Assembly: GCA_038496445.1 (NCBI GenBank)
Contig: JALMLS010000103.1
Coordinates: 62,001-126,000 of the forward strand
Direction: 5' to 3'
Origin: Trichosphaerium sp. ATCC 40318
Lineage: Eukaryota; Discosea; Flabellinia; Trichosidae
DNA length: 64,000 nt
The notes beneath the pieces were generated by a model that was not told the DNA's origin, did not search any database, and saw only the letters and a list, made by a program, of their open reading frames with translations. The position numbers and the translations under genes are program-made. Positions 33,695 through 44,725 of this stretch are shown here, piece after piece. How positions within the stretch are numbered: the first letter of the stretch is position 1; each line of letters opens with the position of its first letter.

Positions 33695-35113
33695 TCAATA
33701 GTCAAAAAGAAACAGCTGCTCATCTTCACATTCAATCATTTTAAGGTCACTCTTTTCTAGATCAAGAATAAATTCATCTGTGAGCTTATCACACCATAAC
33801 ACACATAATGTTGTAAGACCGCCAGAAAGAAGTGGAGGAAACCACTCACTTGTTGCATTTGTTGATGAAATATCAAGGATACATACTCCTGCAATACTTT
33901 TCATGCATGTACCAGTAATGCCTTTACATGAGGCAATACCAAGCTTATGTACTCCAACCAAAGCTGACACGCCTAAATCTGTAACTGCAGTCCGTTCCAA
34001 ATTGATAGTATGTACCCCTGTTAAAGCTGTAATACCTTCATCAGTCACTTTTGTGCCCATCAAATTTATAGTATGAACACCTGCCAGTGCCGACACATCA
34101 GTGACTATTGTATTTTCCAACACTATAGTATGAACACCAGCTAGTGATGGTATACATGTATCTGTCACTGCTGTTTCAGTTAAATCTATATGGTAAACAC
34201 CACCCAATGCTGATACGCCTATATCAGTTACTTGTGTTTCTTGTAAATTTATACTGTGAACACCAGCCAATGCCGAAACTCCTGAGTCTCCAACTAACAA
34301 TGATTGATATAGTGCTATGGTATGAACACCAGCAAGAGCTTTGACACCTTCATCTGTGACTCTAGTAACACTTAAGTCTATAGTATGAACGCCTGCTAGA
34401 GCTTTAATGTCGCCATCTGTAATGTCAGTACCAAGTAAATTAATTTTATGTGCACCAGACAGTGCTGAAAGACCTTCCTTTGTAAAACCTTTCGCACTTG
34501 ATAGATCAATGGTATGTACTCCAGACAATGATTTTAACACATTGTCTGTTACTATTTCACAACTACTCAGCTGAACATTTTGTACCGCAGTAAGTGTTTG
34601 CAAACCAAGCTCTGTTACATTATCAACACGATACATATAAAAGTACTTTAAATGTCCTGCAAGCATCATAATTCCAGCATCTGTGATTAATGGGCAACAA
34701 AACAACAATAAGTGAGCTACGCCATAAACATACTTCAATCCATTATCAGTTATATGATCGGTTTTCTTGAGTTCCAGTTTGCGAACACCAGAAAGAAACC
34801 CAAGATCACTGTCTTTTGCTTGAAAACCTGGAAAATCTGATCGTATTGAAATTATGGTATTTTGGAGAAGAGGACTTCCTGAAAGACGAGAACAACTTGC
34901 AGATGATCGAACATGTACTCGCTTATAACCAACATGATGGTGAACAATATCCGATAGTTGTTTACAGCTTTGAGAAACAGGGTATCGAGATTTAGCGTCC
35001 ACAAACTCAAGTATATACACGATTATCTCCGGTGGGATGTATAAAAGCTCAGTAAGGTTTGGTTTGTGCTCAAATTGTTCATGTGAAGGTTCAGCCTTTG
35101 CTCTACACTCCAT
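33695..35113 (-). CDS. F-box leucine-rich-repeat protein, intact member of the GVHTI family
   Basis: One uninterrupted frame of 472 residues from the ATG at 35113. The N-terminal F-box-like helix pair is YIPPEIIVYILEFVDAKSRY and CKQLSDIVHHHVGY. About fourteen LRR units of 21-24 residues follow, with consensus VTDxGVxALAGVHTIDLxxT (examples VTDEGVKALAGVHTI, VTDIGVSALGGVYHI). The units are cysteine-containing-type LRRs as in FBXL proteins. The last 50 residues (LTTLCVLWCDKLTDEF) close the array. Probable substrate-binding subunit of an SCF ubiquitin ligase. At least four broken relatives lie in this window (12936, 28784, 31230, 43020), so the family is expanding and decaying locally. Similar GVHTI-type repeats occur in some giant viruses, from memory. 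Confidence 0.88.
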   Translation of the reverse strand: MECRAKAEPSHEQFEHKPNLTELLYIPPEIIVYILEFVDAKSRYPVSQSCKQLSDIVHHHVGYKRVHVRSSASCSRLSGSPLLQNTIISIRSDFPGFQAKDSDLGFLSGVRKLELKKTDHITDNGLKYVYGVAHLLLFCCPLITDAGIMMLAGHLKYFYMYRVDNVTELGLQTLTAVQNVQLSSCEIVTDNVLKSLSGVHTIDLSSAKGFTKEGLSALSGAHKINLLGTDITDGDIKALAGVHTIDLSVTRVTDEGVKALAGVHTIALYQSLLVGDSGVSALAGVHSINLQETQVTDIGVSALGGVYHIDLTETAVTDTCIPSLAGVHTIVLENTIVTDVSALAGVHTINLMGTKVTDEGITALTGVHTINLERTAVTDLGVSALVGVHKLGIASCKGITGTCMKSIAGVCILDISSTNATSEWFPPLLSGGLTTLCVLWCDKLTDEFILDLEKSDLKMIECEDEQLFLFDY

Positions 35114-36943
35114 TACGCCTAAAAACACGTATTACATCGTTTAAATTACGAGCTTGGCTTTTATTAGCGATTACTTGTTTTGTACGTACTGGTGTACTTA
35201 CAATTCTTCGTACAAGCGATATACAAACAGCAGGCTTTATTACCGCAATTGTAGAACTAATTTTTGTTTCTTCTAATGCGACTGTTGAAGACCAAACCGA
35301 ATCCTCAGAACATTGTTCTAGCCAAGATTTTATCTGATTTATTACTGTCTCATTTCCATTCCAAGTTTGCAGACATCCACGTGCTTGTCAAATAGAGAAA
35401 AATGTATATTAATTGCACTTGAACCTGAAAGAGATGTCAATGAAGATAGGTAGCAGCGTTGTCTCTGAGAGCCACTGCTACCAATGCTGCAAAAGTCTAC
35501 ATTTGTAAAATGTATGTTGCTTTGAATTTTCAGTGTTGGTTTTGAGAGGGAAAATAAAATAATCATCCGTCCAGTATCCAAGTTTGTTTGACTGATTGTG
35601 AGTTATTTTTTTGTGCTATTGTTGTTTGTTTTATTAAAAGGGAGGAAAAGTTGATTAAGATTTGCTAAGAAATCACAGACTATTGTCAATACTGAGTTTT
35701 CGCAATCGAAAGAATTGTGGCGTGTACACCAAGAAGTTACAGAAGTCAGCGTATGGAACTCTCAATGGACAAGTACAAAATACACTTCTATCAGTTGCCA
35801 AGACTGTAAATAAAACAAAGTACTATACATTTTCTATGGCAAACTGGTTATGTTTTCAGACGAAGGAGATACACGAGTTGGGACATTGTAGCGTCACCAC
35901 AACAACTTCTGAACCAAGCTTCAACGACAAAATGTTCGAGATGCAAGCTGGTATACAAGGGTTCGACAATGCATAATGTTCCGCGTATGACGGAACAGTT
36001 CTACTTTATTGACTAGCGCCTGCTTACACGAATGTGTTTTTCAATTTCTTCAAAAAAACGTTCTAGTTTTCCCATTTTTTGAAATCATTGATATTTTAGA
36101 TTGTCCCGCATCACGTGACATCTCACATGTAATATCGGGTTGAACAACACTTGTAGCATCTATTTCTGTATGTTTTAATTTTTTTTGGTAGATGTGGTTT
36201 CGTTTCAATCACGTATTCGGTCACGTGCGTTTCTAATTGATTTAGTACTCTTTTGGCTGTATATTTGCTGATGTTGGTGAAGCATACTGATTAAGTAGAT
36301 CCAAAAACCGTACCAGTAATTGTATCAGATTTATAAACAGTTTATAGATCGAGACATGTCGCTTGTGGGATACAAACTGAAGAATAATTGTGTTTCTTAG
36401 AGCAGACAACTTCGCTTAGGATTTCTATTTAAAAATTCATGAGGCGAGTTTATACGGCTGATAAACACATTATACTATTTTAAATATTGTGACTTATTTA
36501 CGTTCATTAATCTACATGGGAACTGTTCTCTGGTGGACAACTGGCACACTTGGTTTAGCTAATCTAGTTTTTTTTCTGTTAACTACTTTTTATCCATGAA
36601 ATAGCTCTACTCTATTTCTGAGAAACGCGAACAAAACTACAAAGTGGTGATAAAAGTATTGTACAGAGGTGTGCTGACGACAATGCTGACAGTGTATGAA
36701 GATATTCAGTTAACGATTTGTTCGCATCCTAGATAGCGCGATAGCGACTTATAAGAGAAGCTTAATATGGACAGACCTGACCTACACACGTCTAGTTATC
36801 CTCTGTTACAATCTGTCAGACCCATACATGAATCTGTAACGACGATTAGTGACATGTGGAACTTGCCATCTTTTTCTGAACTTGTAGTAATCACTGAACG
36901 TTGCACAAGCAGAAACATCATTTGGTCATTCTCTCATTAAAAC
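35114..36943. other. intergenic region with arrestin exon copy and duplicated block
   Basis: 35349-35472 is a fragment of an arrestin exon. From about 35690 the sequence matches, inverted, the region 25357-26430. A 104-codon plus frame (35662-35976) spans the block but is not conserved as a frame in the other copy, so it is not called a gene. Confidence 0.45.
35349..35472 (+). pseudogene. fragment of the C2-arrestin gene
   Basis: About 125 bp resemble 12235-12385, the arrestin exon encoding the string VCGHPRARQIKKN and onward. The copy has a stop soon after the CGHPR-equivalent codons and several indels. No other arrestin exon is found nearby. Confidence 0.8.
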
Positions 36944-37235
36944 ATGGAAAGGAAAGAAGAAGGATTATCGCCTTTTGTGTCATTCCCACATGAGATTCTC
37001 GTATTAATATGCTGCAACCTTGATGTTCAACATATCGTAGCTCTTGGCACCACCTCGAAAACTTTTCAATCGTTTTCAGATGATAACATGATATGGCAAC
37101 AGCTTTATTCCCAACACTTTAGATCGGAACCTGAAGGCACTATTTGTAGGTGTAAGCTTTGTTTACAGTTTTCGAGTAGGAGACAATATCAAGACAGCGT
37201 TTATCCACCAATGGCCACATAAGGTACTTGTTTAA
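36944..37235 (+). CDS. tiny F-box protein, copy C
   Basis: Exons 36944-37136 and 37180-37235 give 82 residues, differing from copy A at only a few positions (LVLICCN for LILICCN, IWQQLY for IWQRLY). The 43-nt intron has the same GC donor as copy A. Placed about 310 bp upstream of Ras-like copy C on the same strand. Confidence 0.72.
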
Positions 37236-37545
37236 TAACAGCCGCGAAAGCAAATTAAAACAAGCCTTCTGAGCTTCTTTTTGTGTATTGACTTCAAATT
37301 CTTACCAAATGGTGTTAAACACTCATTAACCGCTTTATTTAAAGGTGGAAGTACTCAAAATCAACAGGTTATTGACCTAAGATATTGTAGAAACGTTGTG
37401 TAATTCTAAACTGCTATTTCTAGTTCTACATACGGAAAAGACGTTAAAAACCGGCTACCAAGTCTAAAAATATCAGAAAAACAAGCCGATAAGTTGGAAT
37501 ATTGCCGAACGGTACATCACATGATTTATTTTTTCTTTGCAAAAA

Positions 37546-38470
37546 ATGGTATTTGACACGTCCTTTTTTAGATCACATGCCACTTTTTCGGAGATGGACC
37601 TGTTGGATGTGTAAGTAAAACATTGTTGTTTTTCTTTCTCTTTTTTCCTCCAAAATTTCTCGCTCACTGAGCCTTTTGGGAGTAGACTTCCATTATTGTC
37701 AAATATATAACTGATTGGTTCATGGAGAAACACAATCCAACAATTGGTATGAAAATTAGCGAAAAAACCCTTAGCCGATTGTTTTTTGAAGAAAAGTTAT
37801 GTTTTAACACATCCTTCCTTTCCCTCTGGTATAACTTACTTGCTCCACAATCAGAGGATAAAACTATAATGTCGGTTAAAAAACGAGAGCTATATTACGT
37901 ATTGGAAGTGATAGACACTGCTGACTGTAAAAAGTGCGAAATAGTTTCAGTATTACCTTCATTTTTTCAAGATTCGATGTTAGGTATTACACCGCCGACA
38001 TACTTGTTTTGGTGTATGATGTACAAAATAGATCAAGCTTTGATAAGATTGCGAATTTCATAAAAATGATGCATATTGATGATTTTCCAGTGCCATTCAT
38101 ATCTGTATGCTAAAAAGGCTGTTTGTTATTGTAGCCATTACATTTCTCATTCTTGTGGATATAGGTTGCAAATAAATGCGATCTGGAAGTTGATAGACAA
38201 GTATCTGATGAAGAAGGAATGCTACGTGCAAAGTCATGGCGTGTACCATTCATAAGTGTGAGTTGCAAAACAGGAAAGAACATAGAAAATCTATTTTCTC
38301 TTATTATTGAACACTACCAACACGTGCGTACACGTGAGGCTAAACCAATATACACGTACATCTTTTTTATAAACTTCTTCTTTTGCGCAATTCTCATATA
38401 TCTTGCTTAAAGGAGGAAAAAGAAATCAAAGATTCGCAAAGTGTTCAATAAAGTCGTTGGCAAAAGATGA
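37546..38470 (+). CDS. Ras-like GTPase without P-loop lysine, copy C
   Basis: ATG-only exon (37546-37548), a 23-nt intron (37549-37571), then exon 37572-37610 (ITCHFFGDGPVGC) and an exon starting TSIIVKYITDWF. G3 is DTADCKKCE, so the DxxG glycine is lost as in copy A. The later segments are intact: ILVLVYDVQNRSSFDKI, VANKCDLEVDRQVSDEEG and SVSCKTGKNIENLF. The last exon codes RKKKSKIRKVFNKVVGKR and a stop, a basic tail without CAAX. The junction after the G3 exon is uncertain. Lies tail to tail with alpha-tubulin. Confidence 0.75.
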
Positions 38471-38767
38471 CATGCTGTTGCGATTTAATTAGATAAAAAG
38501 CAGAAATGACGTAGAAATAGAATCAGTTTTCAAACACTAGTATCAACCATCGATTGCAGATAGAAAGAAAGAATAAAATAAAGTCTTCACAACTTGCACC
38601 TATTGACCCATCCATGCCGTAATTCATAACAAGATCAAACTTGCTCACAACTACAAAAAAACAAAGACGGCTTTTTTTTTAATTTTAAAACGTTGTTATT
38701 ACAAGCAATTATACAAAAAGGGGTTTGGGTTTTGGTGATCATTTTTTACATATGTCGAACATTAAAT

Positions 38768-40714
38768 TTATTCGTCATAGTATTCACCTTCTTCTTCATA
38801 ATCATCAACAGTATCAGAAGCAACCTCTTCGTAATCCTTCTCCAAAGCAGCCAAATCTTCACGAGCTTCGCTAAATTCGCCTTCCTCCATGCCTTCTCCG
38901 ACATACCAATGGACCTGAAAGAGAGAACGTAAGTCACTTGGAACGAAGAGCGAAAAAAAAATCCAAAAGTTTCTGAGAAACTGAACGTACAAAAGCGCGC
39001 TTGGCGAACATCAAATCGAATTTGCGGTTGATGCGTGAAAATGTTTCAGCAATTGCTGTAGTGTTAGCGAGCATAAGAACAGCTCGGGAAACCTTTGCTA
39101 GGTTGCCACCAGGTACAACTGTAGGTGGACGGTTGTTGATACCGCACTTGAAACCAGTTGGACTCCAGTCTACAAATTGAACGTTTCTAGAAAAAAAGTC
39201 AATATCAAGTCGCTTTGGTTACGCGTTTTTCTCGCTTGCTTCTTACCTTTTACTCTTGATGTTGGATACAGCAGCTTGAACATCCTTGTGTACTACAGCA
39301 CCACGGTACATGAGGCAAGTAGCCATGTACTTACCACGTTTTGGGTCGCACTTGCACAACATGTTTTGTTGCTCGAAAACAGCAGATGTGATTTGTCCAA
39401 CAGTCATTTCCTAAGCGACAAGATTAGTTTTTCGTTTCAAAAATTTACTCCAATTCAAAAAGAGACAAAACGTACCTCATAGTAAGCAGTTTTGGTGCCG
39501 ACAATAGGAGCGTATGAAGGGAGGATAAAGTGAATACGTGGGTATGGAACAAGATTTGTTTGGAACTCGTTGATATCAACGTTCAAGCAACCCTCGAAAC
39601 GAAGGGAAGTAGTCAAGGATGAGATGACTTGAGCGATCAATCTGTTGAGATCTTTGTAGCTAGGACGCTCAATACCAAGAGAGTCACGGCAGATATCGTA
39701 AATAGCCTTAAAGAGGTATAAGTATACAATGTAAAGGCGATAAACGGCCAAAGGAAAAAAAAGAAAGCAAAACAATTTGTACCTCGTTATCAAGAAGGAA
39801 AGCGCAATCAGTGTGTTCAAGAAGAGAGTGGGTAGACAATACTGAGTTGTATGGTTCTACAACGGAGGTTGCGACTTGTGGGGATGGGTAGATACAGAAA
39901 TCGAGTTTAGATTTCTTGGCGTAGTCTACGGACAAACGGTGGAGCAAGAGAGCACCAAAACCGGATCCAGTACCACCACCGACAGAGTGGAAGATAAGGA
40001 AACCCTAAAAAGGAGTTTAGGAAAAACGGTACAAGGCGGGAAAAATGTAGAAACAAACATAATTTACTCGCGTGTGCTTTGTAATCGCAAACGACGATGT
40101 CAGACACAAGTTTTGCAAAAAAAAATGTTTTGCGCGGGATGAATTTACTTGAGCGTAGACGTACTTGCAAGCCAGAGCATTGGTCTGTGAGCTTTCTGAT
40201 GCGGTCGAGGGTTACATCAATGAGGTCTTTACCGACTGTGTAGTGACCACGAGCGTAGTTGTTGGCAGCGTCTTCCTATCGGTTGTGTGAGTGTTGTAAT
40301 TCGTTTTAAAAGGAAACGCACTTTGCCAGAAATCAATTGTTCAGGGTGGAAGAGTTGGCCGTATTCGCCAGTGCGTACTTCATCAATTACGCTAGGTTCA
40401 AGGTCTAACAAACAGATCAGCTTGCTTTTGGCGCGATAAGCCTAAAAAGCAATACGTACCGACGTAAACGGAACGAGGTACGAATTTACCAGCGTCAGTC
40501 TCTGTAAAGAAAGTTTGGAAGCCTTGGTCAAGATCGCCGTTGATCCCTTGAGCACAGGTTCCATCAGGCTTAATACCGTGTTCTACGTATACTGTGAGCA
40601 CCAAAAACCATGGATAAGAATTTTTGGCGCCATACCTAGGCAATAGAGCTCCCAGCAAGCATTACCGGTTTGTACGCCAGCTTGTCCGATGTGAATTGAA
40701 ATGACTTCTCTCAT
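38768..40714 (-). CDS. alpha-tubulin
   Basis: Nine exons (40636-40714, 40460-40582, 40322-40404, 40165-40275, 39783-40004, 39476-39706, 39247-39410, 38991-39186, 38768-38914) join in frame to 451 residues, the family length. The start [20 protein letters not shown], the GTP-binding loop GGGTGSGFG and the segments [13 protein letters not shown] and [12 protein letters not shown] are diagnostic. Residues that mark alpha- over beta-tubulin include the [20 protein letters not shown] tail region. Position 40, acetylated Lys in many alpha-tubulins, is Ile here. The C-terminus is acidic and ends EYYDE, so it lacks a terminal Tyr. Five of eight donors are GTACGT. A piece of its 3' end is duplicated at 30921-31048. 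Confidence 0.98.
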
Positions 40715-41749
40715 GTTGTTAGTTAGGTTTGAATGTGTAAAACAGGAAGCCGGAGTGGTTGTTGCTTTAGTGTATGAGCAGTTAGTATACAATTTTGGCG
40801 CGAAAGTTTAAATTTGATAAAACTTCATTTTTCCCGCCTAGAAATGCCAAATATTTACACGCGTCTACTAATCATTACACGGCACTGTGAGGGATTCCCG
40901 ACACGGTTTGAGCTTCGCGTCAAATCTCGCTTAACAATGAAATTCACACGGTATTGTAAAACGTGCTGCGTTCGCACTGTTTGGCGTATGTAAACAATAT
41001 TCTCGCTCTTGTTGGCGAATTTGGTAAGCCAACCGTTTTACCCGCCATAAACCGCCACAAAAACTGTACCAAACGGTCGTAAACCTATTCGAGCCTATAA
41101 CATAACAAGTAGCGTGTCTAAAACTTTGTTGTAACTACCAGTGCCTGAACCTATGCTCCGCGCCGAAACTCGCCAATATCGTACGCTAACGTTACTTTTG
41201 AGGTCACGTACAAGTTTTGTTGATGCAGTTTTACATCCTGTATGTGACGCGAAAAAAGCACTTCTCTCACGTTACAAGCGCTAGAATTAATCTTTTACAT
41301 GGGTCAGGGCGCAAAAGTAACAAACTTGAACGACTCTTCTCGCCATGTAAAGTTTTGCACGCGTTAGCACTCTGTCGTATGCCAAAAACAACGCTGATGA
41401 AACTTTCACCTCTTTGTACAGACTTGCATTTCAAAAAAAAAAAGAAGCCAAAGAAACCAAAAATTTTTCGTTATATTTGGTTTGTTCTTGTTCGTTTATT
41501 CATTCGTCACATCATTAGCGCTTTGTAGATTATTAACAAGTACGTTATCCGTCGTTCACACGTCTGCGTGAGTTCCCATTATCTATTTTGTTACACATGT
41601 GTAACCCTTTTGCGTTTGTACGCAAAGAAGCATGAGACAGCCAATTAAACAGCCAGTTAGACAAAGTTCTATCCCTATATTGCGTACAGTAACCTTGTAA
41701 AGTAGTGTTCTCATCGGAAAAAGGTGTTGGGACTGCTCAACAACGCGCA
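40715..41749. other. divergent intergenic region between alpha-tubulin and a membrane-protein gene
   Basis: Probably contains the promoters of both. A plus-strand frame (41217-41528, about 100 codons, lysine-rich with a hydrophobic end) has no motif; its ATG at 41220 gives a weak candidate only. Confidence 0.4.
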
Positions 41750-42467
41750 ATGTTGGATATAACGCGTATACCATTTTTTAAGAGCACAACGAATGTTGTA
41801 GCGGGTTTACATGTCATCTTTGGTTTCTTGCTGCTAATGGTGCCCTATTTGGCTACTACTGGCAATTTCACGTGTGGCAAGTCGTGTCAATGCGCAAACC
41901 CACTTGGTACTGAAATATACATCACCTACTTCTAACGCGCGTGTAGTAAGGCTCTTGGGTGTAAATTATTTGTTTATTGGGTTTATGGCGTTAGCCTGCG
42001 GTGCAGCAAAAGGATCAGAACGAATTCGTGTGCGGCATCAGTTTTACGCGATTACCGTAATTTCTAACATTACCAAGGTGCTATTTGCTTTTTTATCTGG
42101 ATCCCTTATTATACAAGCGTTGCACTTTTATCATACGTATATAGGCGTTTACGAGGTACTACAACTAAACTGCTTCACGGCAAAATCGCATACGTAATTT
42201 TAAAAATATGTACTGCACCATCGCTTACTCTTTGCGTAACGAACTCCACTGCGCATGGTAAAAAACGCGATACAATTTTTTTTTACAGCGTTTTTTAATT
42301 GTTCAACAAAACGCTTTCCTGTTAATCCTACTTAGGAATCCTTTGTTATAAACATTGTATCTAAGACATTCCAACCAACTATAATTGTTTTGAGTTTATT
42401 TGCGCTTATGCAAGAGGTACAACGTAGACTTGGTAAAACGCGTACAAAAAGATTAGAAACAAAGTAA
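41750..42467 (+). CDS. small four-helix membrane protein of unknown family
   Basis: Exons 41750-41906, 41947-42155 and 42366-42467 join exactly in frame to 155 residues. Four hydrophobic segments are visible: VVAGLHVIFGFLLLMVPYLA (about 17-36), LLGVNYLFIGFMALACGAA, AITVISNITKVLFAFLSG and PTIIVLSLFALM. Between the first two is a cysteine-rich loop (CGKSCQCANP), which could form disulfides. The C-terminus is basic (RRLGKTRTKRLETK). Orientation with the basic tail in the cytosol is expected. I do not recognise the family. Confidence 0.75.
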
Positions 42468-44725
42468 GAACATATATGTATTGGTTGTAGTTAACGAAGT
42501 TTCTTTTTTTGTAGAGTTGATTAAAATTGGGCTAAGAGTTTAACATAAAAAAAAACATTTTTAAAATGGGCTTGCATGCGTGTCATATACCTTAAGCAAC
42601 CCGACGCCGTTTTTTTTGAAAGTAAAACAGATCAAAAAAAAAACAAAACAAGAAAACCCACCACTCCCTCAAAGTTAGTTTGTATACATTGCACATAAAA
42701 GACTGGCTCTGTAAATAATAAAACACGTTTTTGTAGAGAACATATTTTGATGCCGTTTACCCTCAGATCTACTAACAGATTTAGTGTCTTACTATTATTT
42801 TGTATTGTACAGGCAACTTGGTTTGGGTCACAGCACGGCATTCAATAAAACAAATACCAGCTACATTATACAAGGATAGAATATCAAACAAACCTTTGCC
42901 GTTCGATGTAATGACTTGGTATTTATTAGATTTGTAGACTGTTGTTAATACATAAAGAGGTCCAAGTGTGTATCCACAAGGCGTTTTTTTTGGCCCAATT
43001 TGGATTACATAGTGTAATTTTATGTACAGCTGTGAGCGCCTTCAACTATTATTCTCTTACCACGAATATCGATTGTGTACACCTTCCAGACTAGTGATGA
43101 AACGTCTGTTATGAGTGTGTTCATCAAATCAATAGATGGAGTTTATCCTTACAGTCAATTATCAAAGAAAGGAATCTGAAATAACTGCAGAATAAAGTTT
43201 TATTGTATGAATACCAGAAAGGCAGGCCAAGTCTTTGTAACGTGATACAATTAGTGTGTTTCTAAGCAATGGACTTCCTGTTAGAAAACGCCTATGTGAT
43301 TGTTTCAGGTTGATCTGGAAAATGCCATTGGTGACATTAATGTCATTAAACTAGTGAAACCCCAGAAGCTGTAATACGCACTTCTGTCAAGCAACGCAAA
43401 ACATGTGTTAATGTCTCTGGCGGTAACTGTAGTGAAACAGTGTCAATGCGTTTTATGTGTTGGTAGCCATTCTAGTTGAGATCATATAGCAATTCTGCCA
43501 ATCCTGCCCACTAACCTATTCGGTCACGTATTGCTTTTGGTTAGATTTTCTAGTGCGAGTAGCTCTAACAGTAACATTGGGTGTAGAATAAACGTAGCAA
43601 TCAGTTAGTAATAGAATTCTTGTGAGCTCAGTTTCACTAAACTCACTGAGCACACGTGCTCATTTGACGTGCGTTAACAATGCGAAGAATTGTAGCTTTA
43701 TACATTAGATATTCTTAAGAAAACGGCTCAGTTGTTGCAATATAATCGATACATTTTTATTATTAACAAGTTTGAGCTCAAATATAGCGTACAGCTGGCA
43801 GGGCTACTATAAAAAATGTTGCAATTGGACCACCAATCAATGATAAAAGTCCCCAGGCTACTCTATGCCGATTTAGATAAAAAACAAGCATTTTAGTACC
43901 GTGATCGCCCTTTTTGTTCTGCTAGACCTGCATTAATCATTGCAAGCGTAAACCAGCCACCTCCCATAACGCCGTAGCTTCTAACGTGTCTTGGAATATG
44001 TTGAATATTAATTCTATGTGTTGTATACATTCTCGCAGGTGTAAAAGAGCGAAGGGACGCCTTATTACGTCAGTTAGAATTATTTCGGTTTATCGTACTC
44101 TATTAAATGTCTGAACGCCGTGGGTTGTTCTTAGATTAGTTCTAAATGCTTCCATGCTGTAGTGGGTAAGTATAGTAAGAAACCAATGCTGACTTAGATC
44201 TTTTCGAAATTTTATCAGTATTATAGTCAGAGAAAGGTGGAATAAAATGCCCGGGCTGAGTTTACACTCTACCAGTTCTCGTGACTGCCATAATAATCCA
44301 CTGAAAACGTTTCCTCTGCGGCAAAAACCTTGAATATTTTGCGAGTTTTCAGTCATTTTGCATCCTTTTTGCCTCGCTCACAACCTCCTAAAACTCGCAC
44401 AAATATTAGATTTTCTCTCTCCTACGCGCGTAAAGGCCGTACAAGCGTAAACATTCAAGTGGAAGTCGACACTTTGGCTAACTCATTTTGGAGTATTGTA
44501 CCATTTCTGGAGTAGGCTTGTTTGATCACCCGAGATTATTGATGTTTGTACTTGCGTACTGTCGCCTGAAAGCTATTTACCCGCTTAAGGCAACATTGAA
44601 AAGAATAAATAAAACTCCTTCGCTAGTACTTCCTGTGACTGATATTGTATGTTTGTTCACCACATGCAATAAATTGATAGGTGGAACGTACCGTAATATT
44701 TTGGTTCTAAACTTTGGTGTACACT
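42468..44725. other. long intergenic region with one LRR relic
   Basis: Besides the pseudogene at 43020-43470, no gene is supported. Frames at 42632-42841, 44090-44356 and 44330-44739 lack motifs and overlap on opposite strands. Confidence 0.4.
43020..43470 (-). pseudogene. decayed F-box/LRR gene
   Basis: Minus strand: an F-box-like stretch (LQLPPETLTHVLRCLTEV), then after a break LTGSPLLRNTLIVSRY and ACLSGIHTIKLYSAVISD (compare LSGSPLLQNTIIS in the intact gene), then stops, then GVHTIDIRGKRI. The order of segments matches the intact gene at 33695-35113 but with stops and frame changes. Confidence 0.8.

Noticed and set aside
35662-35976. 104-codon open frame in the duplicated block
   Set aside because: The inverted copy near 26 kb does not keep this frame, so selection for the protein is not supported.
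36944-38470. F-box and Ras-like genes as one fused gene
   Set aside because: The F-box frame ends HKVLV-stop, and the Ras frame has its own ATG placed directly before a small intron in all three copies.
41217-41528. Lysine-rich open frame of about 100 codons
   Set aside because: No motif, no homologue recognised, poly-A tract inside; kept only as a weak note.
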